Source: Methylotenera sp.
Lineage (GTDB): Bacteria; Pseudomonadota; Gammaproteobacteria; Burkholderiales; Methylophilaceae
NCBI GenBank assembly: GCA_021732365.1
Contig: JAKFVD010000016.1
Location: forward strand, 241,059-305,058
Direction: 5' to 3'
DNA length: 64,000 nt
Below are positions 28,246 to 37,459 of this stretch, one piece after another (the stretch's first letter is position 1; every line of letters starts with the position of its first letter). Below the pieces are notes generated by a model. It worked only from the letters and a program-made list of their open reading frames with translations, was not told where the DNA came from and did not search any database. A program made the translations under genes and the position numbers.

Positions 28246-30051
28246 TTATTGCAGATTAAATTTGGTGACCATTAGTTCAATTTTCTCTAAGTCGGTATTA
28301 CTTAACACTTTGTTTGCATTGAATTTTAGCTGGGTAATTTGACTATGCAGCACCTGCTGTTTTACGCTTAAAATATTGCTGGGATGCATGGATAATTGAC
28401 GCAAACCCATACCAATCAGCAGCTTGGTCAGCTTGGCGTCACCTGCCATTTCGCCGCATACGGCAACCGATTTCCCCAACTTGGCACCCGCTTTTATAGT
28501 CATCGAAATCAACTTTAAAACCGACGGATGCAAGGCATTGTACAGATGCGCTACTGCGTCATCAGTGCGGTCAATCGCCAAGGTGTATTGAATCAAATCG
28601 TTGGTGCCAATAGACATAAAATCCAGCTCTTTGGCAAAAGCCTCTGCATTGATAGCAGCAGCAGGCACTTCAATCATGCCGCCTAATGCGATATTCTCAT
28701 CAAACGGAATATCCTGTTTACGCAGGCTAATTTTCGCACGCTCTAACAATAACTTGGTTTGGCGCAATTCAGATAATGTAGACAACATGGGAATTAAAAT
28801 TTTGATATGTCCATAATGCGATGCGCGCAATAACGCACGCAACTGCGTATGAAAAATTTGCGGCTCACTCAAGCATAAACGCACTGCACGCAGGCCCAAT
28901 GCTGGGTTGGCGCAATTGCTCACCGTGTCTGGGTTCATTTGCTTATCAGCGCCTAAATCCAGCGTGCGAATAGTGACTGGCATGCCTTTCATGGCTTCTG
29001 CCACCTGCTTATAAGCTAAAAACTGCTCTTCTTCATCGGGCATTTCGCGCTTGTTCATAAACAAAAATTCGGTGCGGTACAAACCAATGCCAGTCGCGCC
29101 CGCTGCTTTTACCGCAATCACGTCTTCTGGCACTTCAATATTGGCTTGCAGCTCAATCGCCGTGCCGCACATGGTGACTGCTTTAGTGGATTTAATGCGC
29201 TGTAATTTTTGTTGTTCCAGCTCCCACTGCTCTTGGCGCAACTTGTATTCAGCCAAAATCTCTTTGCTTGGGTTAACAATCACCACACCCAAACTACCGT
29301 CTACAATAATCAGTTCGTTGTCGTCAATTAAATCGCGGGCACGCTGCAAAGCCACAATTGATGGGATATTCAGGCTGCGCGCCAAAATGGCGGTATGCGA
29401 TGTCACGCCGCCTACATCGGTAATAAACGCGGCAAAATGGTGTTGCTTAAATTGAATGGCATCTGCTGGCGAAATATCGTGCGCCACTAAAATTGTGGCG
29501 TTTTCTTGCTGCTTCACCGATTGTTGTTTAGTTGATTGTTGATTAGCCGCTTGATTTGGCGCCTGATTTGGATGACCCAACAACACTTTGATCACACGTT
29601 CGACAACCTGCACCACATCTTGCTTGCGTTCACGCAGATACTCATCTTCAATGGCATCAAATTGTTCAACAATATCATCCATCTGCTGCTTAATCGCCCA
29701 TTCCGCGTTGCATTGCTCTTTGCGGATAATGTCTTTAGGGATTTCTGAAAGAGACTTGTCGGCCAGCATCATCAAATGCGTATTGATAAAAGCGCTGATT
29801 TCAGCAGGGGCGTTTTTAGAAAGCTGGCTTTGGATAGTTTCTAAATCTTTTTTGACCGTGTTGATAGCTTCACTAAAACGCGTGATTTCATCATCGATTA
29901 AATGGCCTGGCAATACGTAATGCACCACCTCTAGCAGCGCATTTGAAACCAAATGCGCGCGGCCAATCGCAATACCACTGGATACGCCAATACCGTGGAT
30001 ACTAAAACTGGAACTTGCTGCTATGTTAGATGTGGTTTGTGCTTTACCCAA
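28246..30051 (-). CDS. ptsI: PTS enzyme I (PtsI) with Q-rich insertion
   Basis: Transfers phosphate from PEP to HPr. The phosphorylated histidine is His219 in GGVTSHTAILARS. The PEP-binding barrel with GIGLYRTEFLFM and the SIGTNDLIQYTLA segment are intact. It starts at TTG, three bases after the HPr stop. The GGTGAA just before can serve as ribosome site. A run of Asn, Gln and Lys occupies residues 161-182, between the HPr-binding domain and the phosphohistidine domain, where other members have a short linker. No EIIB/EIIC permeases are nearby, so the PTS looks regulatory. Confidence 0.93.
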   Translation of the reverse strand: MGKAQTTSNIAASSSFSIHGIGVSSGIAIGRAHLVSNALLEVVHYVLPGHLIDDEITRFSEAINTVKKDLETIQSQLSKNAPAEISAFINTHLMMLADKSLSEIPKDIIRKEQCNAEWAIKQQMDDIVEQFDAIEDEYLRERKQDVVQVVERVIKVLLGHPNQAPNQAANQQSTKQQSVKQQENATILVAHDISPADAIQFKQHHFAAFITDVGGVTSHTAILARSLNIPSIVALQRARDLIDDNELIIVDGSLGVVIVNPSKEILAEYKLRQEQWELEQQKLQRIKSTKAVTMCGTAIELQANIEVPEDVIAVKAAGATGIGLYRTEFLFMNKREMPDEEEQFLAYKQVAEAMKGMPVTIRTLDLGADKQMNPDTVSNCANPALGLRAVRLCLSEPQIFHTQLRALLRASHYGHIKILIPMLSTLSELRQTKLLLERAKISLRKQDIPFDENIALGGMIEVPAAAINAEAFAKELDFMSIGTNDLIQYTLAIDRTDDAVAHLYNALHPSVLKLISMTIKAGAKLGKSVAVCGEMAGDAKLTKLLIGMGLRQLSMHPSNILSVKQQVLHSQITQLKFNANKVLSNTDLEKIELMVTKFNLQ

Positions 30052-30053
30052 GC

Positions 30054-30323
30054 TTATTCACCTTCACCAAAATAGTCGTTAATCAATGCATCTAATGCGG
30101 CAATGGCGGCTACTTCATCCGCACCGCTTGCCTCTAAAGTCACTGTTGAGCCTTTAGCCGCCGCCAACATCATCACACCCATAATACTTTTGGCGTTCAC
30201 TTTACGGCCATTGCGCTCTATCCAAATTTCGGCAGTAAACTGGCTGGCTGTTTGTGTGAGTTTGGTGCTGGCACGCGCATGCAAGCCTAATTTATTAATA
30301 ATGACGATGTCTTGTTTAATCAT
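30054..30323 (-). CDS. ptsH: Phosphocarrier protein HPr
   Basis: An 89-residue HPr. The catalytic histidine is in LGLHARAS and the regulatory serine, target of HprK, is in AKSIMGVMML. It lies three bases before ptsI and 26 after the EIIA gene. Confidence 0.96.
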   Translation of the reverse strand: MIKQDIVIINKLGLHARASTKLTQTASQFTAEIWIERNGRKVNAKSIMGVMMLAAAKGSTVTLEASGADEVAAIAALDALINDYFGEGE

Positions 30324-30349
30324 TTTTATATATTCTTATTAGTGTTCAT

Positions 30350-30763
30350 TTAGGATTGTTTATTGTGATGACAGCCTGATTTTGTAAAATGCACCACACC
30401 ATCGCGCCCGCCGCTCACTGCTTTTTCCACAATTTTCTTAATGGATTCATTGCGATACGTTAACACGCGCACAAGCATTGGCAAATTTAATCCTGCAACA
30501 CCTTCTACATCGTGGCCCGATAATAATTTAATCACCACATTGCAAGGCGTGGCGCCATACATATCAGACAGCACCAATACGCCATCACCTGTATTGAGCT
30601 GATCCACCAAAGCCTGCGCCTGCGGCAACACATCAGCTGGGTCGTCATTTGTGTTAACGGCAATTGCTGCTAATTGCGGCGGCTGTTTGTTCATCACATG
30701 TTTCGCGCAGTCAATTAAGCTTTCGCCTATTTGGCCGTGCGCGATAATCAAAATGCCAATCAT
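30350..30763 (-). CDS. PTS EIIA component, mannose family
   Basis: A 137-residue EIIA of the mannose type, with the phosphorylated histidine in LIIAHGQIGESL and the SDMYGATPCN block. No partner EIIB, EIIC or EIID is visible, which is common for this cluster in betaproteobacteria and points to signalling. The C-terminus ends in CHHNKQS. It sits between rapZ and ptsH. Confidence 0.92.
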   Translation of the reverse strand: MIGILIIAHGQIGESLIDCAKHVMNKQPPQLAAIAVNTNDDPADVLPQAQALVDQLNTGDGVLVLSDMYGATPCNVVIKLLSGHDVEGVAGLNLPMLVRVLTYRNESIKKIVEKAVSGGRDGVVHFTKSGCHHNKQS

Positions 30764-30825
30764 CTTTGCTGTTTTACCTTTTAAATTTAAAAACGCTATT
30801 GCTGAATGTTTAATCCAACCAATAT

Positions 30826-31674
30826 CTAATCTAACTCGCGATGCCGAATAATGACTTGTTGTTTTTGTTGTTTAAAATAAGCACTTAATTGTTCCACAAA
30901 ATACACAGATCGATGCTGCCCGCCTGTGCAACCAATTGCTACTGTTAAATAACTGCGGTTATCCGCGTTAAAGCTGGGTAACCATTTTTGTACATAATGC
31001 TGAATATCGGCCAGCATTTCAATGGCGGCAGGTTGATTCGCCAAAAACGTTTGTACGGCTGCATCTTTACCCGTTAATGGTTTTAAAATGGGGTCGTAAT
31101 GCGGGTTAGGCAAGCTACGTATATCAAATACAAAATCAGCATCCAGCGGAATACCGTTTTTAAAACCAAACGAAGTAAATAATAAAACCAAACCTTGGTT
31201 GGCATGGGCCTGCTCTGAAGAGATGAGCGCACGCACATGATTGCGCAATGCATTTGCGCTTAAATTACTGGTATCAATATGATGGCCCAGCGCGGCAACG
31301 CCTGCCAATAAATCGCGCTCGTTGGCAATACTTTCGGCCAGAGTGGTGCTTTCATTGCTTAGAGGATGCTTGCGCCGTGTTTCTGAAAAGCGCTTAACCA
31401 AGGTTTCTACGGCAGATTCTAAAAACAAGACTTGCACTTGGTTGCCATCGGCTTTTAGCGATTCAATCGCTTGCGGCAAAGCCTCTAGCGCAGCGCTACG
31501 GCTATCGATACTAATGGCGATTTTGCTGTGATTTGTAGCATTTAAATGCTGGGTAGTTTGTGGCAACAAGGTAGCAGGCAAATTATCGATGCAGTAAAAA
31601 TTATTGTCTTCTAAGGCACGTAGCACAATACTTTTACCTGAGCCAGAAAGACCCGTCACAATAATAATTTGCAT
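30826..31674 (-). CDS. rapZ: RNase adapter RapZ family nucleotide-binding protein
   Basis: A 282-residue P-loop protein; Walker A is GLSGSGKS at residues 8-15. The C-terminal domain has LFTSFGFKNGIPLDADFVFDIRSLPNPHY and the GCTGGQHRSVYF block. In enterobacteria RapZ steers RNase E to the GlmZ/GlmY sRNAs; in betaproteobacteria its role is less clear. The ATG overlaps the hprK stop by one base (TAATG). Confidence 0.93.
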   Translation of the reverse strand: MQIIIVTGLSGSGKSIVLRALEDNNFYCIDNLPATLLPQTTQHLNATNHSKIAISIDSRSAALEALPQAIESLKADGNQVQVLFLESAVETLVKRFSETRRKHPLSNESTTLAESIANERDLLAGVAALGHHIDTSNLSANALRNHVRALISSEQAHANQGLVLLFTSFGFKNGIPLDADFVFDIRSLPNPHYDPILKPLTGKDAAVQTFLANQPAAIEMLADIQHYVQKWLPSFNADNRSYLTVAIGCTGGQHRSVYFVEQLSAYFKQQKQQVIIRHRELD

Positions 31675-32675
31675 TATTTTGCCTGCCGACTTTTTATTTT
31701 ATAAGGTTGAGAAGTCGCTAATTTAGCGTTTTCTATGCTGTCTTTTTGTATCATTTGTTTTTGGCGTTGGCTAAATTGTTTTGTGGCATTGATGCCCCGT
31801 ATCAGCAGCATATGGTTGCGTACCGCCACCTCTAACAATACCGCAATATTGCGGCCCGCCGCAATCGGTATGACCACCTTAGTAATATCTACACCCAATA
31901 CCTGCTCATGCTGGGTTTTGACATTAAGCCTGTCTAAGCCCATCGGGTTTAGCGCGTCTGCCAGCTCTAGCTGAATAATCAAATCCAGCGGCTTGGTCGG
32001 CTTAACGGCATTATCGCCAAATAACGCGCGAATATTCAAAATTCCTAGACCTCTTACCTCTAAAAAATCTTGTAACAATGCGGGGCAACGGCCTTCAATG
32101 CGCTCTGGGGATATTTTAAAAAAATCGACGATATCATCGGCCACCAAACGATGACCGCGCGTGATCAACTCTAATGCCAGCTCACTTTTACCAATTGCCG
32201 CATTACCTTTAATTAGCACACCAAAACCTTGCACCTCCATAAAAACACCGTGCAAACTGGTGGTTTCGGCCATGGCCAGTTTTAAATAATGGCTTAATAA
32301 ATCCATTAACTGCGGGCTTTGCATGGGTGAGGTAAATAAAGGGATGCAATGGGTATTAGCCGCAGAAATCAATTCTTTGGGTGCTTTTTCGCCATTTGCT
32401 ACAACTACTGCGGCTAAATCGGTGGCGTAAAGATTGGCGATTGCCTGCTGCATGGCAATAATACTTAACGAATTTAAATAGTCCATTTCTGCACACCCCA
32501 ATACCTGTACGCGGTTTGGATGTACAAAATTAAGATGTCCAATTAATGCCAGGGATGGCTTGGTGACTTTTTCGGAATTAAGTTGGTTATTACCGCCATC
32601 AAGCCCAGCAATCCAATTGAGCTTAAGCTTGAGGCGGGTTTCTTTGAAGAGATCGGCTACGTTAATTTGAGCCAT
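31674..32675 (-). CDS. hprK: HPr kinase/phosphorylase HprK
   Basis: A 333-residue protein that phosphorylates HPr on serine. P-loop GNAAIGKSELALEL and the family signature EVRGLGILNIRALFG are present. The first ~130 residues form the N-terminal regulatory domain. It follows hpf with a 14-base gap; the ptsN gene often found between these two is absent here. Confidence 0.93.
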   Translation of the reverse strand: MAQINVADLFKETRLKLKLNWIAGLDGGNNQLNSEKVTKPSLALIGHLNFVHPNRVQVLGCAEMDYLNSLSIIAMQQAIANLYATDLAAVVVANGEKAPKELISAANTHCIPLFTSPMQSPQLMDLLSHYLKLAMAETTSLHGVFMEVQGFGVLIKGNAAIGKSELALELITRGHRLVADDIVDFFKISPERIEGRCPALLQDFLEVRGLGILNIRALFGDNAVKPTKPLDLIIQLELADALNPMGLDRLNVKTQHEQVLGVDITKVVIPIAAGRNIAVLLEVAVRNHMLLIRGINATKQFSQRQKQMIQKDSIENAKLATSQPYKIKSRQAK

Positions 32676-32689
32676 AATTAAGGGTTAAG

Positions 32690-33034
32690 TTAGTTAAGAG
32701 TTTGGTTTTCATCAACAGCTTGATGTTTAACAGCACCGTTGGTTTTGTGATGACTACCCAATTTTTCTTTGTGTTTGACGACCTGACGGTCTAGCTTGTC
32801 GGTCAACATGTCAATCGCACTGTACATGTTTTCGTCTATGCACTCGGCATGTAAATCATTGCCGGGTACGTGTAATGTAGCCTCTACTTTTTGAGCGAGT
32901 TTTTCTACACTCATGGTAACTTTTACGTCAATCACATGATCAAAGTGATTGCGAATTCTAACAAGCTTGCTTTGCACATACTCACGCATGGCAGGGGTAA
33001 TTTCTAAGTGATGTCCAGTTAATTGTAAATTCAT
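32690..33034 (-). CDS. hpf: Ribosome hibernation promoting factor Hpf
   Basis: A 114-residue HPF/RaiA protein that binds the 30S subunit and helps 100S dimer formation. It opens MNLQLTGHHLEITPAMREYVQSKL, as in the family. The start follows a strong AAGGAG seven bases away; the longer frame upstream was rejected. The tail after residue ~95 is rich in His and Lys. It lies downstream of rpoN with a leader containing an inverted repeat. Confidence 0.94.
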   Translation of the reverse strand: MNLQLTGHHLEITPAMREYVQSKLVRIRNHFDHVIDVKVTMSVEKLAQKVEATLHVPGNDLHAECIDENMYSAIDMLTDKLDRQVVKHKEKLGSHHKTNGAVKHQAVDENQTLN

Positions 33035-33048
33035 GACTTGCTCCTTAT

Positions 33049-33111
33049 TGAAATTGTTCAACAATATTTAGCTTGCCAATAAGGTGTAACTAAACTTATC
33101 GAACAATTTCA
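33049..33111 (-). repeat. Perfect 11-bp inverted repeat in the hpf leader
   Basis: TGAAATTGTTC (33049-33059) and GAACAATTTCA (33101-33111) are exact complements, 41 bases apart. The near arm ends a few bases upstream of the ribosome site. ATTGTTCAACAAT overlaps the near arm and could form a competing hairpin. Confidence 0.75.
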
Positions 33112-33189
33112 GTGTACACCTTTGGTTATTTTTTGCGAGATGGTTTGAGCAGTTTATTGCGTTTTTTTGTAAGGTTTTTGTAAAAACAG

Positions 33190-34764
33190 TTATAACGATT
33201 TGCGTAAATTAGCTGGCGGAATATTTAAAGACTCGCGATACTTAGCAATCGTTCGGCGCGCCACAATAATGCCTTGCTTAGCTAGTACATCGGTAATTTG
33301 ATTATCTGACATTGGTTTTTTAGGCGTCTCTTCTGCCACCAATTGTTTAATCAGTGCGCGAATAGAAGTTGCCGAAGCAGAACCGCCCGCATCGGTTGAA
33401 ACATGGCTGCCAAAGAAATATTTAAGCTCAAAAACACCGCGCGGAGTGAGCATATACTTATGCGTTGTCACCCGCGAAATGGTCGATTCGTGCAATTCCA
33501 ACTCTTCCGCAATTTCGCGTAACACCAATGGTCGCATGGCGATTTCACCATGTTCAAAAAAGTTACGTTGACGGTCTACAATAGCCTGAGAAACGCGCAA
33601 AATCGTTGAAAAACGCTGCTGGATATTTTTAATCATCCATTTGGCTTCTTGCATTTGAGTTTGCAAATACTGATTCGAATTTTCGCGGTTGCGCTTCAAT
33701 ATATCGGCATACATTTGGTTAATGCGCAATTTAGGAATCACGCCATCATTCAATGTGGCAATCCAAATGCCTTTTACTTTCTTAACCAATACTTCATGCT
33801 GAATAAAATGATCGCGACTGAGTTGCGCAAAATCGCTACCAGGACGCGGGTTTTGTTGTTTGATTAAAGTTTGTGCCCCTTTTAGCGCAACATCATCACA
33901 ATTCAACAATTTACGTAATTTAGCAAAATCTTTATTCGCCAACACCGCTAAATGTTGCCCAACGACCAATTTAGCAATATCCAAAAATTCAGTCTTTTTT
34001 GGCAATGCATTTAATTGCAGCAATAAACATTCTTGCAGATTCACCGCACCCATACCTGGCGGATCTAAATGTTGAATCAGTTTAAGCGCGGTCTCTAGCT
34101 CTAATAATTCAACTTCTAATTCTGGCGGAAGCAGCTCTGCCATTTCCTCTAATGATTGCTCTAAATAACCATCGTCATTAATACTATCAATCAGCAACAG
34201 CACCAAGGTTTGGTCGCGCTCTGACAAAGGCATTAATTTTAATTGGCTCAATAAATGATCACGCAGACTAATAGAAATCACTTCTTGGCGCGTGTAATCG
34301 CTGTCATCATCGTCATGATTATTTTGGCGACCACCCTCATCCCAATTGCTCGCACTACCATATTCTTCATAGGTTTCGTCAAAATCTGCGGCTGAAAAAT
34401 CTTCTGCTACGGATGTACTTTCTTGCTGAATGTCAGATGACTCTTGGCTATTAGCAGTACTGGTTTCTTGATAGTCGATACTATTAAATGAGTCTGGCTC
34501 ATCGCCGTTTAATGCTTGCTTGCCGTCTGCATCTAAAGGATCGTTATCGGCGCTTTTTTGTAGCACGCCTTCATCAATACCAGCATCAAATTCGTCACCC
34601 GCATCTTCACCATCTACCAGCTCTAGCAGCGGGTTTTCTTGCAAAATTGTATCTAGCTCTTGATTTAACTCTAAGCTAGACAATTGCAACAAACGAATCG
34701 ATTGCTGCAATTGTGGCGTTAACGCCAAATTTTGCGACATTCTAAGTTGTAGATTTTGCTTCAT
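33190..34764 (-). CDS. rpoN: RNA polymerase sigma-54 factor RpoN
   Basis: The 524-residue sigma-54. Region I is Gln/Leu-rich at the start (LRMSQNLALTPQLQQSIRLLQLSSLEL). An acidic region II spans about residues 50-150. The core-binding and DNA-binding domains follow, with the RpoN box ARRTIAKYRESLNIP near the end. It works with activators such as the one at 55.5 kb. It follows lptB on the same strand, the usual order. Confidence 0.96.
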   Translation of the reverse strand: MKQNLQLRMSQNLALTPQLQQSIRLLQLSSLELNQELDTILQENPLLELVDGEDAGDEFDAGIDEGVLQKSADNDPLDADGKQALNGDEPDSFNSIDYQETSTANSQESSDIQQESTSVAEDFSAADFDETYEEYGSASNWDEGGRQNNHDDDDSDYTRQEVISISLRDHLLSQLKLMPLSERDQTLVLLLIDSINDDGYLEQSLEEMAELLPPELEVELLELETALKLIQHLDPPGMGAVNLQECLLLQLNALPKKTEFLDIAKLVVGQHLAVLANKDFAKLRKLLNCDDVALKGAQTLIKQQNPRPGSDFAQLSRDHFIQHEVLVKKVKGIWIATLNDGVIPKLRINQMYADILKRNRENSNQYLQTQMQEAKWMIKNIQQRFSTILRVSQAIVDRQRNFFEHGEIAMRPLVLREIAEELELHESTISRVTTHKYMLTPRGVFELKYFFGSHVSTDAGGSASATSIRALIKQLVAEETPKKPMSDNQITDVLAKQGIIVARRTIAKYRESLNIPPANLRKSL

Positions 34765-34770
34765 ATATGT

Positions 34771-35493
34771 TTACAGCCTAAAATCTTTACCCAAATATAC
34801 TTCACGCACCGCTTCATTGTTCACAATATCGGCAGGATGGCCAGACGCAAACACCGTACCGTCATTCACAATATAGGCACGGTCGCAAATACCTAAAGTT
34901 TCGCGCACATTGTGGTCTGTAATCAACACGCCAATATTTTTGCTGCTTAAAAAACGAATGATTTTTTGAATATCCAACACGGCAATTGGGTCGATACCCG
35001 CAAATGGCTCATCTAACAAAATAAAACTTGGGTTTGTGGCTAAACAGCGCGCTATCTCAACGCGACGGCGCTCACCGCCCGATAGGCTAATCGCGGTGCT
35101 ATTACGAATATGCACGATATGTAACTCTTGCAGCAAAGACTCTAGCTGCGTATGCTGTTCAGCCTCAGTTAAATCTTGCAGTTCTAAAATGGCTAAAATA
35201 TTTTCGGTAACGGTCAGTTTACGAAAAATAGACGGCTCTTGTGGCAAATAGGCTAAGCCCATGCGCGCACGGCTATGAATGGGCATGCGACTTAAATCTT
35301 TACCATTGAGCAAAATACGGCCAGCATCTAAGGTTACCAAGCCAACTATCATGTAAAAGCTAGTCGTTTTGCCTGCGCCGTTTGGGCCCAGCAAACCGAC
35401 CACTTCGCCACTATTAATTTGCAACGAAATATCTTGCACTACTGTGCGTGATTTGTAGGATTTACGTAGATGCTCTACAACGAGTTCGCTCAT
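34771..35493 (-). CDS. lptB: LPS export ABC transporter ATPase LptB
   Basis: Drives LPS extraction from the inner membrane with LptFG. Walker A is [12 protein letters not shown], signature [13 protein letters not shown], Walker [13 protein letters not shown], and a switch histidine in [10 protein letters not shown]. Length 240 is normal. It lies six bases before rpoN. Confidence 0.96.
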   Translation of the reverse strand: MSELVVEHLRKSYKSRTVVQDISLQINSGEVVGLLGPNGAGKTTSFYMIVGLVTLDAGRILLNGKDLSRMPIHSRARMGLAYLPQEPSIFRKLTVTENILAILELQDLTEAEQHTQLESLLQELHIVHIRNSTAISLSGGERRRVEIARCLATNPSFILLDEPFAGIDPIAVLDIQKIIRFLSSKNIGVLITDHNVRETLGICDRAYIVNDGTVFASGHPADIVNNEAVREVYLGKDFRL

Positions 35494-35513
35494 TTTTAGT
35501 TTTTTTAGTTAAT

Positions 35514-36149
35514 TTAATTAGACGGAGCTTCAAGCTTATTACTAAATCTTAAGGTTTTATCCACTCTTGGTGGCGGATTGTTGTTGCTAGATGAGTCTGG
35601 CTTATTGTCCGTGCTGGCAGCTGGTTTATTTTTAGGCTGAATAATGGCTTTTACACGCCCGCTTGATGTACCGCCACTTTCAGATTTTGCACCGCCAATC
35701 ACTTCGGCGAATTCGGCATTTGCGTCATAGCTAATATAGTCACCATACACAATATCTTCGCCACGTTTAACCCAAGCTTTTGTATAAAGTTGCACTTTAT
35801 CCATACGCCCATCGTATTCAATACGCTGTCCGCTACCTTGCATATACTCATTTTTGCCTTCACGCTTTTGCTTGAAAGTGGTTGGATTACCCGTTGAGGT
35901 GCTATGCTGAAAGCCATCTTTATCTTCACGCACAATCAGCTTATCGGCACGAATCACCAAAGTACCTTGCGTTAAAATCACATTACCCGTGTAAGTACTG
36001 GTTTTTTTTGCATCGTTAACCGTTACCGTATCAGCTTCAAGCTCAATCGGCTTATCGCGGTCAGCCGATTCAGCCCACACTTGCAAGCTAAAGCATAAGC
36101 TTAAACCCAAGCTTAACTGCAATAGACTTTTGCGAATAAGGTTACTCAT
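35514..36149 (-). CDS. lptA: LPS transport periplasmic protein LptA
   Basis: Periplasmic bridge for LPS. A signal peptide (LLQLSLGLSLCFSLQVWA) is followed by the OstA-like beta-jellyroll, DKPIELEADTVTVNDAKKTSTYTGNVILTQG. The C-terminal ~45 residues are low-complexity (Asn, Ser, Pro). The ATG before SNLIRKS has GGAGA ahead of it; the longer frame overlaps lptC and was rejected. Confidence 0.92.
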   Translation of the reverse strand: MSNLIRKSLLQLSLGLSLCFSLQVWAESADRDKPIELEADTVTVNDAKKTSTYTGNVILTQGTLVIRADKLIVREDKDGFQHSTSTGNPTTFKQKREGKNEYMQGSGQRIEYDGRMDKVQLYTKAWVKRGEDIVYGDYISYDANAEFAEVIGGAKSESGGTSSGRVKAIIQPKNKPAASTDNKPDSSSNNNPPPRVDKTLRFSNKLEAPSN

Positions 36150-36159
36150 TGTTTCTCCG

Positions 36160-36855
36160 CTATTTCTTTTTAATGGCTGACTTAGTGGCAGCATTCACTT
36201 TGTTCGATTGATTCTTAACTACTTTTTTTGCCTGTATTTTACTGGCTTTTGCAGATTTAGCTGCGTTTTTTGCTTGAACGGCTGGCGGCCGCTCATAATG
36301 CACTTTGACTCTATCCAATAAAGTCACTGTTTGTGCTTTTTTATCGTAAACCATTCCAACTGCCGTAATCACTGTTTTCGGTGCTTGTTTAATTGTCACA
36401 GGCGCATTGGTTTTCACTAAATCTTGTTTTGGGAAAATCCATAATTTTTCTGTTAACACCTGCATTTCACCTTTACCCTCAAACGCTTGGCGCACTACTT
36501 TTACATTATCAACCAACTCTACTTCTTCGCCATTGCTGGAAATATATCCGCGCAAACCTTCAATTTGTGTATAAGGCTTATTCACTGTGTACTGCGTAAA
36601 ACGCGGACGTTGCAACACGGTGCTATCGTCGTCAGGGTAATGCAACATTTCAGTAGCGGCTAAAATATAGCGCAACTGCCCTAGCGCATCTGTTTGCGTG
36701 GTCACAAAATTATGCATGGTGTAATCGGGATCATGCCGATTACTACCATCCAGCTTAGGGCCTTGCTGCTCAACGGTTTGATTAATCCAAAACGTCAGCA
36801 AGGCCAGCATAACAGCCAGCACAATCGGAAAAAATAAAGCAGAACGACTTATCAT
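36160..36855 (-). CDS. lptC: LPS export protein LptC
   Basis: A single N-terminal helix (ALFFPIVLAVMLALLTFWI) and a periplasmic LptC domain up to about residue 185. The last ~40 residues are Lys/Ala-rich and extend beyond the usual length of the family. It is coupled to lptA in the kds-lpt block. Confidence 0.88.
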   Translation of the reverse strand: MISRSALFFPIVLAVMLALLTFWINQTVEQQGPKLDGSNRHDPDYTMHNFVTTQTDALGQLRYILAATEMLHYPDDDSTVLQRPRFTQYTVNKPYTQIEGLRGYISSNGEEVELVDNVKVVRQAFEGKGEMQVLTEKLWIFPKQDLVKTNAPVTIKQAPKTVITAVGMVYDKKAQTVTLLDRVKVHYERPPAVQAKNAAKSAKASKIQAKKVVKNQSNKVNAATKSAIKKK

Positions 36856-36889
36856 GCGGTTTAATTTTTCACCATTTATTTAGCAAAAA

Positions 36890-37459
36890 CTATTCAACAA
36901 AAAATGGCGCCATTTGGGCACTTAAGGTATCTTGTGCCTGCATAATAAGCTCACATAATTCGCGCACAGCGCCATGCCCACCTTGCTTTTGCGTAATGTA
37001 ATGTGCACGATTTTTAACCGATAACGGCGCTGCAGGCACCGTCACCGCCAAACCACATCGTAACATCGGCGGCATATCCACTACATCATCACCCATAAAA
37101 GCCACGCAATCAGCCGCAATATTTAGCTTGCCAATTAAATCGTTAAATGCAACCAATTTATCATCTACACCTTGGTAAAAATACGCAACACCTGTACTTT
37201 CAGAGCGCTGCTTGACCACGTTTGATTTGCGCCCAGTAATGATAGCCATTTGCACGCCGCTATTTTTTAGCAACTTCATACCCAAGCCATCTTGTGTATT
37301 AAAGGTTTTGTATTCTTGTCCGTCATCACCGATGGTTAAGCCGCCATCAGTCATCACACCATCCACATCAAAAATCACCAACTTAATTTTTTTCGCGCGA
37401 TTTAACACTTCTGCTGACACTTCCAAATTAAAATCCAAATCAAAGTCTAAATCGCTCAT
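36890..37459 (-). CDS. kdsC: KDO-8-phosphate phosphatase KdsC
   Basis: Makes free KDO for the LPS core. HAD motif I is FDVDGVMTDG, then the NTQDGLGM stretch and GDDVVDMPP motif IV. No cap domain, as expected for type C0; 189 residues. Its ATG overlaps the kdsD stop by one base. Confidence 0.94.
   Translation of the reverse strand: MSDLDFDLDFNLEVSAEVLNRAKKIKLVIFDVDGVMTDGGLTIGDDGQEYKTFNTQDGLGMKLLKNSGVQMAIITGRKSNVVKQRSESTGVAYFYQGVDDKLVAFNDLIGKLNIAADCVAFMGDDVVDMPPMLRCGLAVTVPAAPLSVKNRAHYITQKQGGHGAVRELCELIMQAQDTLSAQMAPFFVE

Noticed and set aside
29051-29455. 134-codon frame opposite ptsI
   Set aside because: Shadow of a conserved enzyme, composition unlike a real protein.
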